NCBI RefSeq assembly: GCF_001278945.1
Contig: NZ_LGRV01000003.1
Coordinates: 744,001 to 808,000, forward strand
DNA: 64,000 nucleotides
Reading direction: 5' to 3'
Origin: Lysinibacillus contaminans
Lineage (GTDB): Bacteria; Bacillota; Bacilli; Bacillales_A; Planococcaceae
In this document: positions 1 through 9,877 of the stretch, in pieces
Layout of the letters: each line of letters begins with the position of its first letter
How positions within the stretch are numbered: the stretch's first letter is position 1
The notes under the pieces: model-generated
What the model was told of the DNA's origin: nothing
The model's input: the letters and a program-made list of their open reading frames with translations, nothing else
Database searches by the model: none
Translations under genes and position numbers: made by a program

Positions 1-633
1 AGAAACGTAGTAGTTGGTTTTGCGCGTATCGCAGGTGAATCAGTGGGTCTTGTATGTAACCAACCAAAAGTTTTAGCTGGTGGTCTTGATATTGACTCTT
101 CAGATAAAGCAGCTCGTTTCATTCGTACTTGTGATGCGTATAATGTACCAATCATCACATTTGAAGACGTTTCTGGTTTCTTCCCAGGTGTTAAACAAGA
201 GCACGGTGGTATCATTCGTCACGGCGCAAAAATCCTTTATGCATACTCAGAAGCAACTGTACCGAAAATTACAGTAATCACTCGTAAAGCATACGGTGGT
301 GCATATGTAGCCCTTAACTCTAAAGCAATCGGCGCTGACCTTGTATTCGCTTGGCCGAATGCTGAAATCGCTGTTATGGGTGCTGCTGGTGCAGCAAACA
401 TCATTTTCGCACGTGAAATCGCGAAATCAGAAGATCCAGAAGCAACGCGTGCAGCAAAAATCGAAGAGTATAAAGAAAAGTTTGCAAACCCATACGTTGC
501 AGCATCTCGTGGTATGGTAGACGATGTAATAGACCCACGCGATACTCGTATCAAGTTGATCCAAGCATTAGACATGCTTTCAAACAAACAAGAAACACGT
601 CCAGAGAAAAAACACGGAAACATTCCACTATAA
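1..633 (+). CDS. Acyl-CoA carboxylase beta subunit (carboxyltransferase), 3' part only
   Basis: The reading frame is open from the first base, so the gene begins outside the window and only about 210 C-terminal residues are seen. The sequence matches the C-terminal carboxyltransferase domain of propionyl-/methylmalonyl-CoA carboxylase beta subunits: an ANQP-like patch (VCNQP), the GFFPGVKQE segment, KAYGGAY, and the [11 protein letters not shown] oxyanion-hole region. This family moves carboxyl groups between biotin and an acyl-CoA in the cytoplasm. The M20 peptidase two genes downstream resembles B. subtilis YqjE, which follows the carboxylase-like YqjD, so this is probably the yqjD equivalent. 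The exact acyl-CoA substrate cannot be read from the fragment. Confidence 0.9.
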   Translation, partial: RNVVVGFARIAGESVGLVCNQPKVLAGGLDIDSSDKAARFIRTCDAYNVPIITFEDVSGFFPGVKQEHGGIIRHGAKILYAYSEATVPKITVITRKAYGGAYVALNSKAIGADLVFAWPNAEIAVMGAAGAANIIFAREIAKSEDPEATRAAKIEEYKEKFANPYVAASRGMVDDVIDPRDTRIKLIQALDMLSNKQETRPEKKHGNIPL

Positions 634-809
634 GATTTGGATGGACAAGCTCAGTAGCCATTTTGGTGCTGGGTTTTTGTTTTGATAGGGTTTGAGTTTG
701 ATAATTTAGCTTAAAGAGAATAGAAAATTGCTCATAATAAAGAAATGTGATAAAAATAACAGAAAATTGAAACTTTTATCCTTTTCATCCGTATATATTA
801 TAGAGGGAG

Positions 810-1772
810 ATGAGGCGGGTGGAATGGCTGCAACTACAAAAAGAGCAAGAAATGATTCATGCACAAATCCGAAATTATGAAAGGCTCAGTGAGCAGGAAC
901 TTCTGATTGAAGGGCAAATCGAGCATGCGAAGCAGGATATTGCTGGTAACACAGCGGCACTCAATAAAATTCGCCTGAAACTCGATAAGCTAGAAGGTTT
1001 TTCGTTTATGAATATGATTCGTACATGGACGGGTCAACAGGACGAGCTTCGTGCAGAAAAAATAGATAAAGCGGCAGTGCTAGAATTAAAAATAAAAGAA
1101 GCAAAAAAGATAGATAAAGATTTAATAAAAGACCTCGAACAAGTAACTAAAAAATTAGCACAAATCAAACAACCATTGCTACAAGAGGCTTTATCTCATC
1201 TAAAGGCAAAGAAAAAAGGGTATCTACAAATACATGCGCCTGCGAAAGCGCAGAAACTTGAGCAGATAGTTGATGAGGAAATCCTGACAAAGCAATTGAT
1301 TAAAGAAATTATTGAGGCAGAGAAAGCAGGCGATGTAGCACTCTCAGCACTAGGGCATGCGGCGGCTTCTCTTCATTCGGCAGGAAGTTATTCAACATGG
1401 GATACCTTTTTCGGAGGTGGATTACTGGCGACTCATTTAAAGCATGATGCGCTCGATAAGTCCGAGAGCTATCTTCACAATGCACAAATAGCTTTGCAAC
1501 GCTTCCAAAACGAACTACTAGATGTGCAAAAAATGAATACGCAATCATTGCATGTCGAAACAGATGGATTTGTAAAATTTGCAGACTACTTTTTTGATGA
1601 TATTTTTTCTGCATGGTCGGTACATTCTAAAATATCAACAGCTAGAGAGCAGGTTTCGCGAGTACAAGACGATGTCCACAATACAATAAGGCGTTTAAAG
1701 GACAAGCGAAATAAGGCTGATGAATATTTAGCGAAGCTCAAACAGGAGCAAATAGAAATTTTACAAGCTTAA
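810..1772 (+). CDS. Soluble coiled-coil protein of unknown function
   Basis: This 320-residue protein is rich in Lys, Glu, Gln and Leu. It has long heptad-like stretches at about residues 5-130 and 270-320 and no signal peptide or membrane segment. The middle (about 190-260) is less regular and contains a Gly-rich stretch (FFGGGLLATH). I do not recognise a family. The ATG used here lies only about three bases after GAGG. A GTG nine bases further on (position 819) has better spacing to GAGGGAG and may be the true start. A rho-independent terminator follows, so it is a single-gene unit. Role unknown; coiled coils alone suggest a structural or scaffolding protein. Confidence 0.65.
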   Translation: MRRVEWLQLQKEQEMIHAQIRNYERLSEQELLIEGQIEHAKQDIAGNTAALNKIRLKLDKLEGFSFMNMIRTWTGQQDELRAEKIDKAAVLELKIKEAKKIDKDLIKDLEQVTKKLAQIKQPLLQEALSHLKAKKKGYLQIHAPAKAQKLEQIVDEEILTKQLIKEIIEAEKAGDVALSALGHAAASLHSAGSYSTWDTFFGGGLLATHLKHDALDKSESYLHNAQIALQRFQNELLDVQKMNTQSLHVETDGFVKFADYFFDDIFSAWSVHSKISTAREQVSRVQDDVHNTIRRLKDKRNKADEYLAKLKQEQIEILQA

Positions 1773-1775
1773 TAG

Positions 1776-1819
1776 AGTCTGTGGGAAGCGTTCAGCCGTT
1801 TTTCTCACAGACTTTTTTT
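1776..1819 (+). terminator. Rho-independent terminator
   Basis: AGTCTGTG and CACAGACT arms enclose a loop and are followed by a run of seven T. It lies just after the coiled-coil gene and ends that transcript. Confidence 0.8.
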
Positions 1820-1938
1820 ATCTATCCCTAAACTTAGTACATTAGGCAAAGCGTTTGATTTTAACCTTACGTTCATTATGATAAAATGTAGAAGATACTA
1901 TAACATGGAAAATATAAAAACCGAGGGAGTCCTACAAT

Positions 1939-3054
1939 ATGACAAGTCGTTTAGTAGAAGAGTTTTTTGAACTCGTACAAATCGATTCAGAAACAAAAAA
2001 TGAACAAGAGATTGCGCCGGTTTTAATAGATAAATTAATAGCGCTTGGATTTACTGTGGAGCAAGATGATGCTCATACTCGTAATGGCCATGGGGCAGGT
2101 AACTTAATTGCAACATTAAAGGGTACATTAGATGTAGAACCTATCTACTTTACTTCACATATGGATACAGTTGTTCCGGGGAAAGGCATTAAACCGTCTA
2201 TCCGTGAAGACGGTTATATCGTTTCTGATGGTACAACAATTTTAGGTGCGGATGATAAGGCTGGACTTGCAGCTTTATTTGAAATGGTAAAACGCTTAAA
2301 AGAGCAAGATATTCCGCATGGAGATATTGAATTTATCATAACTGCAGGTGAAGAAAGTGGTCTTGTTGGAGCAAAAGAATTAGACCCTTCAAAAATTAAT
2401 GCAAAATATGGCTTTGCGGTTGATAGCGACGGTAAAGTTGGAGGGATTGTAACAGCAGCACCGTATCAAGCGAAAATTTTCACTAAAATCATCGGTAAAA
2501 CGGCACATGCTGGTGTCGCACCGGAAAAAGGAATTTCTGCGATTACAGTTGCATCGAAATGTATTGCACAAATGAAGCTTGGTCGTTTGGACGAAGAAAC
2601 AACTGCGAATATTGGTCGTTTCGAAGGTGGTCAAGCAACAAATATCGTTTGTGATGAAGTAACGATTTTAGCAGAGGCTCGTTCGATAGACAAAGATAAG
2701 CTAGATGCACAAACAAAGCATATGCAAGATACATTTGAGCAGGTGTCGGCTTCACTTGGTGCACGTGCTGAGGTGGAAGTGACGTTAATGTACCCTGGCT
2801 TCCGTGTGACTGAAACAGATAAGGTTGTACAAGTGGCCATGGCAGCTGCACGAAATATTGACCGTACACCACAGCTTGGCATTTCAGGTGGTGGCTCTGA
2901 TGCGAACGTCATCGCTGGCTTCGGTATTCCGACAGTAAATCTGTCTGTTGGTTACGAAGATATTCATACTACTAATGAAAAAATTCCGGTTGAAGAACTA
3001 GAGAAATTGGCAGATTTACTTGTGGAAATCGTAAAGGAATCTACAAAAAATTAA
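1939..3054 (+). CDS. yqjE: M20-family metallopeptidase (PepT-like, YqjE type)
   Basis: This is a 371-residue cytoplasmic zinc peptidase of the M20/PepT-like group. Metal-site signatures are visible: SHMDTV (His74, Asp76), GADDKAG (Asp105), AGEESG (Glu138/Glu139) and VDSDG near residue 167. The dimerisation (lid) domain lies between about 180 and 290. C-terminal GGGSDAN and the final His of the DIHTTNE segment complete the fold. Family members cleave short peptides or N-acyl amino acids. The exact substrate of YqjE-like enzymes is not established. The ATG follows GAGGGAG with normal spacing. The gene lies downstream of a carboxylase gene, as yqjE does in B. subtilis, and just upstream of a CheW gene with a short gap. 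Confidence 0.88.
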   Translation: MTSRLVEEFFELVQIDSETKNEQEIAPVLIDKLIALGFTVEQDDAHTRNGHGAGNLIATLKGTLDVEPIYFTSHMDTVVPGKGIKPSIREDGYIVSDGTTILGADDKAGLAALFEMVKRLKEQDIPHGDIEFIITAGEESGLVGAKELDPSKINAKYGFAVDSDGKVGGIVTAAPYQAKIFTKIIGKTAHAGVAPEKGISAITVASKCIAQMKLGRLDEETTANIGRFEGGQATNIVCDEVTILAEARSIDKDKLDAQTKHMQDTFEQVSASLGARAEVEVTLMYPGFRVTETDKVVQVAMAAARNIDRTPQLGISGGGSDANVIAGFGIPTVNLSVGYEDIHTTNEKIPVEELEKLADLLVEIVKESTKN

Positions 3055-3078
3055 CATCAGATTGAAGGATGTGAACGT

Positions 3079-3564
3079 ATGGAAAGTATAAAGGCTGTTG
3101 TGTTTGCATGTGGGACTGAAGAATATGCAGTACCCGTAGAGCAGGCTATATCCATTGAAAAGCTAGACCGTGTAACACCTATTCCTCATTTGCCGAATTA
3201 TTTATTAGGCTTTACGAGAAATCGTGGGGAGCTTATCCCTGTGCTCGATTTTGAGCGGATTTTATATAATCGTTCGACGAATGGGGATGCTTCTCGTATT
3301 ATCATATTAAATACGGATGTGGTGAATTATGGTTTACTTGTGACGGAAGCGAAGGAAATTCTTGATTTTGATGAGTCTGTTTTAAAGCAAGTAGGTCTTG
3401 TTAATTATTCAAAGACACGCTATTTTACAGCCGTTGCAAATCTAGAAAATCGTATGATCACTTTTGTGGATCCGAAAGTATTGGTAAACTCACTTGATGG
3501 TATTCGTCAGATTATTAACTACTTACACAAGATGATTGAAAATGAAAAAAACGTAGAAGCTTAA
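3079..3564 (+). CDS. CheW-domain chemotaxis coupling protein
   Basis: The 161 residues form a single CheW-like domain. The N-terminal strand reads VVFACGTEEYAVPV, followed by IPHLPNYLLGFTRNRGELIPVLDF, the typical CheW core around residues 35-60, and a second subdomain that ends near FVDPKVL. CheW proteins link chemoreceptors to the CheA kinase at the inner face of the membrane. The protein is somewhat longer than minimal CheW and has no receiver domain, so it is a CheW rather than CheV type. It lies 24 bases behind the M20 peptidase and may be cotranscribed with it. No other che genes are here, but a chemoreceptor is encoded at 6.8 kb. Confidence 0.88.
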   Translation: MESIKAVVFACGTEEYAVPVEQAISIEKLDRVTPIPHLPNYLLGFTRNRGELIPVLDFERILYNRSTNGDASRIIILNTDVVNYGLLVTEAKEILDFDESVLKQVGLVNYSKTRYFTAVANLENRMITFVDPKVLVNSLDGIRQIINYLHKMIENEKNVEA

Positions 3565-3584
3565 GAGCTCTACGTTTTTTTTTT
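3548..3584 (+). terminator. Rho-independent terminator
   Basis: The stem AACGTAGA...TCTACGTT overlaps the last codons of the cheW-type gene and runs into ten T. It should end the peptidase-cheW transcript. Confidence 0.85.
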
Positions 3585-3634
3585 ATGATCATCCTAGTAA
3601 TAAAACGAAGATGAGAAATATTGCGTTAAATTAA

Positions 3635-4774
3635 TTAAGAAAGACGACCGCTGTAGTCTTCAAATTTAAATTCACGAATGATTTTGATGCCTTCCTCGTC
3701 ATTATAAGAAACGATTGAAGGAAGGTTTACACCATTAAACATATGGTTTTTCACCATGGAGTAATGGGCCATGTCTGTGAAAACCAAACGATCACCTGGT
3801 TTAAGTGGCTCTTCAAATGAATAGTCCCCAATAACATCCCCAGCAAGGCATGTAAGCCCTCCAAGACGATACGTGTGTGTTAGCTCATTTGGTTGCCCTG
3901 CGTCGATAATAACAGGACGGTAGGGCATTTCTAGTACGTCTGGCATATGACATGTGGCAGATGTATCTAAAATAGCTAAGTCCATGCCGTTTTTCTGAAT
4001 ATCCAGTACTGTGGCCACTAAATAGCCTGTATTTAGGGCTACGGCTTCACCCGGCTCTAAATACACTTGTAGGTCATATTTATCCTGAATGTAGTTAATG
4101 ATGCCAACAAGTTTCTCTACGTCGTAATCATCACGTGTGATATGGTGACCACCACCGAAGTTTAACCACTTCATTTGGTGCAAGACGTCACCGAATTTTT
4201 CCTCTACAACTTTGATAATACGTTCCAACGTATCAGAGTTTTGCTCGCACATTGCATGGAAGTGTAAGCCGTCTATACCGTCAAGTTGTGACTTGTCGAA
4301 ATTTGCTAAGGTTGTTCCAAGGCGAGAATTTGTATAGCAAGGATCATAAAGTGCAGTTTCAATTTCAGAGTATTCAGGGTTAACTCGAATACCGCATTCA
4401 ATTGACGTACCGAAATTTTGAACCTTGTCTTTATACTGTGCCCATTGGCTGAATGAGTTAAAGACAATGTGATCAACATAGCCAAGTAGTTCGTCCATTT
4501 CATGTTCTACATAAGCAGGTGCATAGACATGGACTTCTTTGCCCATTTTTTCATAGCCTAGTCGCGCTTCAAATAGCGAACTTGACGTAATACCAGCTAA
4601 GTATTCACCGACTAAAGGAAATGTCGAATGCATCGAAAATCCTTTAAGTGCAAGTAAAATACGACAACCCGTACGATCTTGAATAGATTTTAAAAGCTCT
4701 AGGTTTTTAGTTAATAGTCTTTCATCCACTACGTATGCAGGGGAAGGGACTTTTGTGAAGTCAATAGGTTTCAT
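3635..4774 (-). CDS. nspC: Carboxynorspermidine decarboxylase
   Basis: This 379-residue PLP enzyme belongs to the fold-III group (alanine racemase/ornithine decarboxylase-like). The N-terminal barrel carries the presumed PLP lysine in LLALKGFS (Lys44). Gly-rich phosphate binding is visible at NFGGGHHIT, and the C-terminal part has EPGEAVALNTGY. NspC removes CO2 from carboxy(nor)spermidine to give norspermidine or spermidine. The gene overlaps the stop of the upstream saccharopine-dehydrogenase-like gene by four bases (ATGA), so the two are translationally coupled and encode consecutive pathway steps. Whether the product is spermidine or norspermidine cannot be told from the sequence. Confidence 0.92.
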   Translation of the reverse strand: MKPIDFTKVPSPAYVVDERLLTKNLELLKSIQDRTGCRILLALKGFSMHSTFPLVGEYLAGITSSSLFEARLGYEKMGKEVHVYAPAYVEHEMDELLGYVDHIVFNSFSQWAQYKDKVQNFGTSIECGIRVNPEYSEIETALYDPCYTNSRLGTTLANFDKSQLDGIDGLHFHAMCEQNSDTLERIIKVVEEKFGDVLHQMKWLNFGGGHHITRDDYDVEKLVGIINYIQDKYDLQVYLEPGEAVALNTGYLVATVLDIQKNGMDLAILDTSATCHMPDVLEMPYRPVIIDAGQPNELTHTYRLGGLTCLAGDVIGDYSFEEPLKPGDRLVFTDMAHYSMVKNHMFNGVNLPSIVSYNDEEGIKIIREFKFEDYSGRLS

Positions 4775-6000
4775 CGGCTTAGTTCCGTAGCTTTTTCTTC
4801 AAGGTCAAGTAGCTCAGGGTTATGACTTTCTTGCCATGGAAGACCCCATTTATTTAATGCATCCATGAATGGATCTGGATCGAACTCTTCGACGTTGTAA
4901 ACACCTGGCTTTTGCCATGTACCGTTCATCACAAGCATTGCGCCAATCATCGCTGGTACGCCAGTTGTGTATGAAATTGCCTGTGAACCCACTTCGTTAT
5001 AGCATTCTTCATGGTCACACACATTGTATACATAGTATGTTTTTTCCTTGCCATCTTTGAGTCCACGAACGATACAGCCGATATTTGTTTTTCCTTTTGT
5101 ACGTGGCCCAAGTGAAGCTGGGTCTGGTAATACTTTCGATAAGAAATGAATTGGTTGAATCATCTTGCCTTCATATTCGATAGGCTCAATCGATGTCATA
5201 CCAACGTTCTCTAACACTTTTAAATGTGTTAAGTATTTCTCAGAGAACGTCATCCAGAAGCGGATTTGTTTTAAACCTTTAATATTTTTAGAGATTGACT
5301 CTAGTTCTTCATGATACAGAAGATAGATATCTTTAGGGCCGATTTCTGGTAAGTTATATACTTCTTTTTTCTCAAGTGGTGCTGTTTCAATCCACTCGCC
5401 TTCTCTCCAATAACGACCATTCGCTGTAATTTCGCGAATATTGATCTCTGGATTGAAATTTGTTGCGAAGTGATAGCCGTGGTCACCGGCATTTGCATCG
5501 ACGATATCGATATAGTGAATCTCATCGAATTCATGTTTTTGTGCATGAGCTGTGAAAACGCCTGTTACGCCTGGGTCAAAGCCGCTACCAAGTAGCGCAG
5601 TCAGACCAGCTTTTTCAAACTTTTCTTTATAAGCCCATTGCCATTTATATTCAAATTTTGCCGTTTCAGGTGGCTCGTAGTTTGCAGTATCCACATAGTG
5701 CACACCTGTAGCTAAGCAAGCATCCATAATCGTTAAGTCTTGGTAAGGCAGTGCAACGTTAATGACTACGTCTGGTCCAAAGCCTTTAATAAGCTCGATC
5801 AGTTCGTCGGTATTGTCTGCATCTACCTGTGCGGTATGAATTATCGTCTTTCCGCCATCTAGTTTTTCTTTTAGAGCGTCACATTTTGAAACAGTTCTAC
5901 TTGCGATACAGATTTCTTCAAATACCTCCGAATTCTGTACACACTTGTGAACTACCACACTGGCAACTCCGCCAGCTCCTATAATCAATGCTTTACCCAA
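4771..6000 (-). CDS. Carboxy(nor)spermidine synthase, saccharopine dehydrogenase family
   Basis: This 409-residue protein has an N-terminal Rossmann domain (GAGGVASVVVHKC, residues 8-20) and the overall layout of carboxynorspermidine/saccharopine dehydrogenases. Marks include the ANYEPPE segment and LGSGFDPGV near residue 135. The family condenses a diamine (diaminopropane or putrescine) with aspartate semialdehyde using NADPH. The product is the substrate of the nspC enzyme encoded immediately downstream. It is the first gene of the operon. The segment upstream is very AT-rich, with no riboswitch-like structure that I can recognise. Confidence 0.9.
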   Translation of the reverse strand: MGKALIIGAGGVASVVVHKCVQNSEVFEEICIASRTVSKCDALKEKLDGGKTIIHTAQVDADNTDELIELIKGFGPDVVINVALPYQDLTIMDACLATGVHYVDTANYEPPETAKFEYKWQWAYKEKFEKAGLTALLGSGFDPGVTGVFTAHAQKHEFDEIHYIDIVDANAGDHGYHFATNFNPEINIREITANGRYWREGEWIETAPLEKKEVYNLPEIGPKDIYLLYHEELESISKNIKGLKQIRFWMTFSEKYLTHLKVLENVGMTSIEPIEYEGKMIQPIHFLSKVLPDPASLGPRTKGKTNIGCIVRGLKDGKEKTYYVYNVCDHEECYNEVGSQAISYTTGVPAMIGAMLVMNGTWQKPGVYNVEEFDPDPFMDALNKWGLPWQESHNPELLDLEEKATELSR

Positions 6001-6352
6001 TTGTCTACCCCCAGGTTCATATAAATGTATTTTTCAAACAAGCTGATTATACAGAAAATTTTTTCAAGTCACAATCATTGTTTTTATTTTTTTTACAAAA
6101 AAATATACTTTTCAACAAAAAACATCCATTTTCAAAGAGGAGTTCTTTAAAAATGGAAGCGTTTAGTACAAAAAAGAAGGTGGCTCAATTTTTACTTGAG
6201 TCACCTTCATTTAAAGTTTTATAGGTTATCTCCGAGTCCTGGCAGAATTTACCAGCTAATATTTCAGGCAATGTTGAAGTTGTGCTGAATCGCAATATCC
6301 TTGATTAACATAACCTATTTAAAAGAGCTGGGATTGTAGAGTATGGTATAAT
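6001..6352. other. Non-coding stretch between two minus-strand genes
   Basis: The first 150 bases are strongly AT-rich with A and T tracts, fitting the promoter region of the polyamine operon. The rest holds a terminator at about 6166-6209 and otherwise no open frame with a ribosome site. Small open frames on either strand here lack support. Confidence 0.5.
6166..6209 (-). terminator. Terminator-like hairpin upstream of the polyamine operon
   Basis: Arms GAAGGTGGCTCAA and TTGAGTCACCTTC form a 13-bp stem with one G-T pair. On the minus strand it is followed by a T run (A run at 6170-6175 on plus). It probably ends the transcript of the small membrane protein gene at 6353-6559, although it lies about 145 bases past that gene's stop. 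Confidence 0.7.
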
Positions 6353-6559
6353 TCATTCTAAAAATCGATTTATCATAGGTTTTTTCGTATCACTCCATAC
6401 ATAAAAAACAGTGATTAAGAGAGTACTAAAGAGCACCATCACTAATCCATACGTGCCAAGCTCGACTTTCGTTTGACTTTGAGTAGCATACACAAAAATT
6501 GCTCCAAGCGTTAACATATTTCCGATGAAAAGCGATAAAAAGTTAGTGAATTTGCTCAT
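6353..6559 (-). CDS. Small two-helix membrane protein
   Basis: This 68-residue protein has two hydrophobic segments (about residues 7-26 and 35-55) separated by a short polar loop, and a charged tail (DTKKPMINRF). The start is well supported: AAGGGGGG lies seven bases before the ATG on the minus strand. I do not recognise a family. It lies between the polyamine operon and a chemoreceptor, with no evident link to either. Confidence 0.65.
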   Translation of the reverse strand: MSKFTNFLSLFIGNMLTLGAIFVYATQSQTKVELGTYGLVMVLFSTLLITVFYVWSDTKKPMINRFLE

Positions 6560-6771
6560 ATCAATACCCCCCTTATATGTAATTTGCTCCTCTTGCGGTA
6601 AGGAGATTTTCTTGCTATTATCTCATAATTCAGATAATTAAGAAAGTTTTTCTTGCGATTATAAACTAAAAAAAGAATAAAAGATTCTTTTTAAATACAT
6701 CTTTCTGTAGTATGATGGTAGAAAATTATGAAGTTACATAGATTCTTACAAGAAAGGGGAGCGAATGAATC

Positions 6772-8490
6772 ATGAAATTAAAAAATTCATTAACTTTTCA
6801 ACTCGGAACAATTATTGCTGGAATTCTTGTTGTAATGCTTGGCATTACTTCGCTCGCTACATACATAACTGCCTATAATAAATTATATGATGCTGCTGGT
6901 GTGGAGGCATATGGCTGTGCCAATATTACGACAGGTTTAATTCGTCCTGTGGATATCGATAAAGCGCTTACAGGAGATCGTGCAGTGATGGATAAAATCA
7001 GTAGTGAACTTAACTGGACAACCAGTCATAAAGATATTTTCCAAACACAGTATATTTTAAATCTTGACGGAACATTGCTTGCACTTGATGATCAGCTTGC
7101 CGCTAAGGGCTTTGCACCTGGTGATTCTTTTCAGATAGATGAAGAAGCCATTAAGATGTTACTTGAGATGAAACATCCAACCTATTCTGAACCATATACG
7201 TTTGGGGGAATGGATCGTCTATCAGGATATGCACCAATTTTTAAAGATCATGATACGAGCAAAGAAATTATTGCCATTAGTGTAATTGATTTTGATGCGA
7301 ACATTGTAAAAGAAAGAACTTGGGATGTCGTACGTAACGGAATTTTACTTAGCATCATTCCAATGCTTTTAGCTTCGATTGTTACGGGGTTCTTAATTCG
7401 TCGAAAAGTGAAGCCGATTAGCCAACTGATTGAACAGGCGAAACAAATTGCAGACGGAAATTTAGCAGTTTCTGAATCACAGGTGAAAAGTCATGATGAA
7501 GTGGGAGATTTAGGTCGCACCTTAAATCGAATGACAGTTAATTTGCAAAATATACTATTAACAATGCGTTCCACTTCTCATCAATTGACGGGTAATGCAG
7601 GTGAAACTACAATTACGCTGAATGAAATGACGGATACCGTCCAGGGCGTAGCCAATAACATTGGGGAAGTAACAGCGGCCGTAACGGATGGCATGCATCA
7701 TGCAGTAAATGCAACAGAAATATTAACATCTCTTGCTGAAGACATGCGAAATATGAAAACAAAAGCAGATTATACTGTTCAAAACTCCAATCAAACAATG
7801 AAAATTGCTGCTGAAGGGGAGCTTCGTGCAAAGGACATTAGTCACGATATGGAGTTAATTCGTAGCGGTTCAGAAGAAGTACGTCATACAATTCAAAATT
7901 TAGTTACATCAACAACGAAAATTCAAGATATTACGAACTCTATTGCGGGTATTGCTACACAAACGAACTTATTAGCACTTAATGCATCTATTGAGGCGGC
8001 TAGAGCTGGCGAACAAGGTAAAGGCTTTGCGGTAGTTGCAGATGAGGTACGAAAACTTGCGGAACAATCTAATCGAGAAGTTTTAGAAGTGGAAAAACTC
8101 GTTCAAGACATTATGGAACATATTCAGCATGTAATTTCTTCTACAACAAACAATACGCAACACATTGAAAAAGGCGCAGAGACAGTTCTGTTAACAGCGC
8201 AGTCACTCAGTGATATTTCATCGGCAGTTGCAGAAACAGTGGATGAAATTACAGTTATTTCTGATTTGATGACAGCAGAAACAGAGAAATCTACACATGT
8301 TGTGCACATGATTCAACAATTAACTGAGACTATACAAGAAATTGAAGAAACGATGAATCATATTTCCGTTGCTGCCCAGCAAACAACCGATAGCATAGAT
8401 GAGGTGGCTCAAAGCTCGAATGAAACTACTCTCATGGCACAGGAACTCGAAAAATATGTTGAGACTTTCAAATTGAAAGAAAATAGCTAA
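6772..8490 (+). CDS. Methyl-accepting chemotaxis protein
   Basis: This 572-residue receptor has a first membrane helix at about residues 10-32, an extracytoplasmic sensor domain at about 33-186, and a second helix at 187-208. A HAMP domain (about 209-262) and a cytoplasmic signalling domain follow. The hairpin tip is clear: [20 protein letters not shown] continuing into [21 protein letters not shown]. The sensor domain resembles Cache-type folds in length, but I cannot assign a ligand. AAGAAAGGGGAG lies upstream of the ATG. The CheW gene at 3.1 kb could serve it. No C-terminal CheR-tethering pentapeptide is seen. Confidence 0.95.
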   Translation: MKLKNSLTFQLGTIIAGILVVMLGITSLATYITAYNKLYDAAGVEAYGCANITTGLIRPVDIDKALTGDRAVMDKISSELNWTTSHKDIFQTQYILNLDGTLLALDDQLAAKGFAPGDSFQIDEEAIKMLLEMKHPTYSEPYTFGGMDRLSGYAPIFKDHDTSKEIIAISVIDFDANIVKERTWDVVRNGILLSIIPMLLASIVTGFLIRRKVKPISQLIEQAKQIADGNLAVSESQVKSHDEVGDLGRTLNRMTVNLQNILLTMRSTSHQLTGNAGETTITLNEMTDTVQGVANNIGEVTAAVTDGMHHAVNATEILTSLAEDMRNMKTKADYTVQNSNQTMKIAAEGELRAKDISHDMELIRSGSEEVRHTIQNLVTSTTKIQDITNSIAGIATQTNLLALNASIEAARAGEQGKGFAVVADEVRKLAEQSNREVLEVEKLVQDIMEHIQHVISSTTNNTQHIEKGAETVLLTAQSLSDISSAVAETVDEITVISDLMTAETEKSTHVVHMIQQLTETIQEIEETMNHISVAAQQTTDSIDEVAQSSNETTLMAQELEKYVETFKLKENS

Positions 8491-8556
8491 TTTTCTCTTT
8501 AAAGATGGTAAACTTAACGAAAGACTTTTTCTTTAAGTGAAGGTGAGGATTTTATA

Positions 8557-9297
8557 GTGATTAAACAGTTTGACGAGCAAGTGCAATATATCAATGAATT
8601 ATTTGTAAGTGGGAAAGTGAAGGGAAGTTATGCAGTAGCGAAAGCACTACTAGAGGTTGAATCATTTGCGACGGATCCATCGTTTGCCACGGTGCAACAG
8701 CATGTAGCACTTCTACAAGCTAATGGCTACGAAAATATGCCAAGTCCGACTGCTGAGAAGTTAAAGCAAAGTGTTGAGCGGACGGATGAATCGTATCCAG
8801 AGCGTGATGCAGTTGCTGCGTATGTTGGTAGTCAGGATGCGGAGCAATTTGGCAAGGTTGTGGATGAATTATTAGCAGGACCAGTGGAGACGCAGGCCAA
8901 TGCCTATTATACGATGGCTGAGTATTTTTTATTAGCGAAAGAAAATGATAAAGCGATGGCACAATATGCAGAAGCGATTAAATTGCAACCAAATAAAGCA
9001 CTGTACTGGGGTGCCTTTGCAAAGTTCATCAATCGTATAGAGGCAAGCCCTTATTTAGCTCTTCGCTTGATTGAAGAGGCGATTCTGTTAGATGAAATGA
9101 ACCCACGCTGGCATTTTATTCAAGGGAATATTTTGTTGCAGCTTGTGGCATCCACGAAAAACTTAAGCTATTTACCTGCGCTTGAAGAGGCATGGTTGAA
9201 GGCAGAAAAGCGTTGCAGTGCCAAGCAGATTGCATTAAAAGTTGAACTTGCGAAGTCTAAAGATGTACTTGCGCAGTGGAAAAAACAAATGTTGTAA
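8557..9297 (+). CDS. Tetratricopeptide-like helical repeat protein
   Basis: This 246-residue soluble protein starts with GTG after AAGGTGAGG. The C-terminal half shows TPR-like helix pairs: YYTMAEYFLLAKENDKAMAQYAEAIKLQPNKALYW-type repeats at about 110-150 (quoted in part), then LALRLIEEAILLDEMNPRWHFIQGNILLQ around 170-200 (quoted in part). Such proteins hold other proteins, and the partner is unknown. It ends in a strong shared terminator and faces a minus-strand rhodanese gene. Confidence 0.75.
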   Translation: MIKQFDEQVQYINELFVSGKVKGSYAVAKALLEVESFATDPSFATVQQHVALLQANGYENMPSPTAEKLKQSVERTDESYPERDAVAAYVGSQDAEQFGKVVDELLAGPVETQANAYYTMAEYFLLAKENDKAMAQYAEAIKLQPNKALYWGAFAKFINRIEASPYLALRLIEEAILLDEMNPRWHFIQGNILLQLVASTKNLSYLPALEEAWLKAEKRCSAKQIALKVELAKSKDVLAQWKKQML

Positions 9298-9342
9298 AAA
9301 ATGCGAAGTTTCTCTTACTATTAAGAGGAGCTTCGCATTTTT
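9296..9342. terminator. Bidirectional terminator
   Basis: AAAAATGCGAAG and CTTCGCATTTTT flank a partly paired CTCTTACTATTAAGAG loop. T tracts occur on both strands, so it can end both the TPR gene and the converging rhodanese gene. Confidence 0.85.
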
Positions 9343-9344
9343 CA

Positions 9345-9713
9345 TTATGGACTAACGATGTCACCTGTCCAAGAGCCCATGCCTTGTTTGACGTTGAGTA
9401 CTTGAAAGCCTGCTTTATGTAGTTGTTCACTTGCTTTTTGAGAACGATTACCACTTTGGCAAATGACGATGTATTTCTGATCTTGCTCAAGTACACTGTG
9501 TTCACCTTGCGATATTGAAGAAAGTGGAACATTAATAGCATTTGGAATGTGCCCATTCTCGAATTCTTCAACCTCACGAACATCTACAATTTTCCAACCA
9601 TCCGCGACCTTATCTTCAATCGTAGTAATATCAATCGTTTCAAAGGATTCTTGACTATTAGAGCAACCAGCTATCAACAATAAGGCTATAAGTGATATAA
9701 ATATTTTCTGCAT
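9345..9713 (-). CDS. Rhodanese-like lipoprotein
   Basis: The 122 residues begin with a lipoprotein signal peptide and the lipobox LIAGC (Cys17 is the lipid-modified residue), then SNSQES. A single rhodanese domain spans about residues 27-120, with VDVREVEEFENGHIPNAINVP and the active-site loop CQSGNRS (Cys85). The protein should sit on the outer face of the membrane and transfer sulfur or bind sulfane species. Substrate unknown. It is transcribed alone and shares a terminator with the TPR gene. Confidence 0.88.
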   Translation of the reverse strand: MQKIFISLIALLLIAGCSNSQESFETIDITTIEDKVADGWKIVDVREVEEFENGHIPNAINVPLSSISQGEHSVLEQDQKYIVICQSGNRSQKASEQLHKAGFQVLNVKQGMGSWTGDIVSP

Positions 9714-9877
9714 GGGAAATCCTCCATGAATTTATTTGATACCTGCCAGGGTATAATACGTTGAGAAATACAAAAAGTCAATATGGCCCTAAAGGTGAAT
9801 AATAATTTAAAATTAATTGAAATTATGTATATTTATGCTATTATAATCTTATAAACGGACGAATGAAGCGTATTTGA

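Noticed and set aside
4771..6000. Lysine-biosynthesis saccharopine dehydrogenase
   Set aside because: The translational coupling to nspC points to polyamine synthesis. Bacillota make lysine by the diaminopimelate route.
5988..6224. Plus-strand frame opposite the polyamine operon promoter
   Set aside because: It consists of Phe/Lys-rich translation of AT-rich DNA and runs into a terminator stem; no ribosome site.
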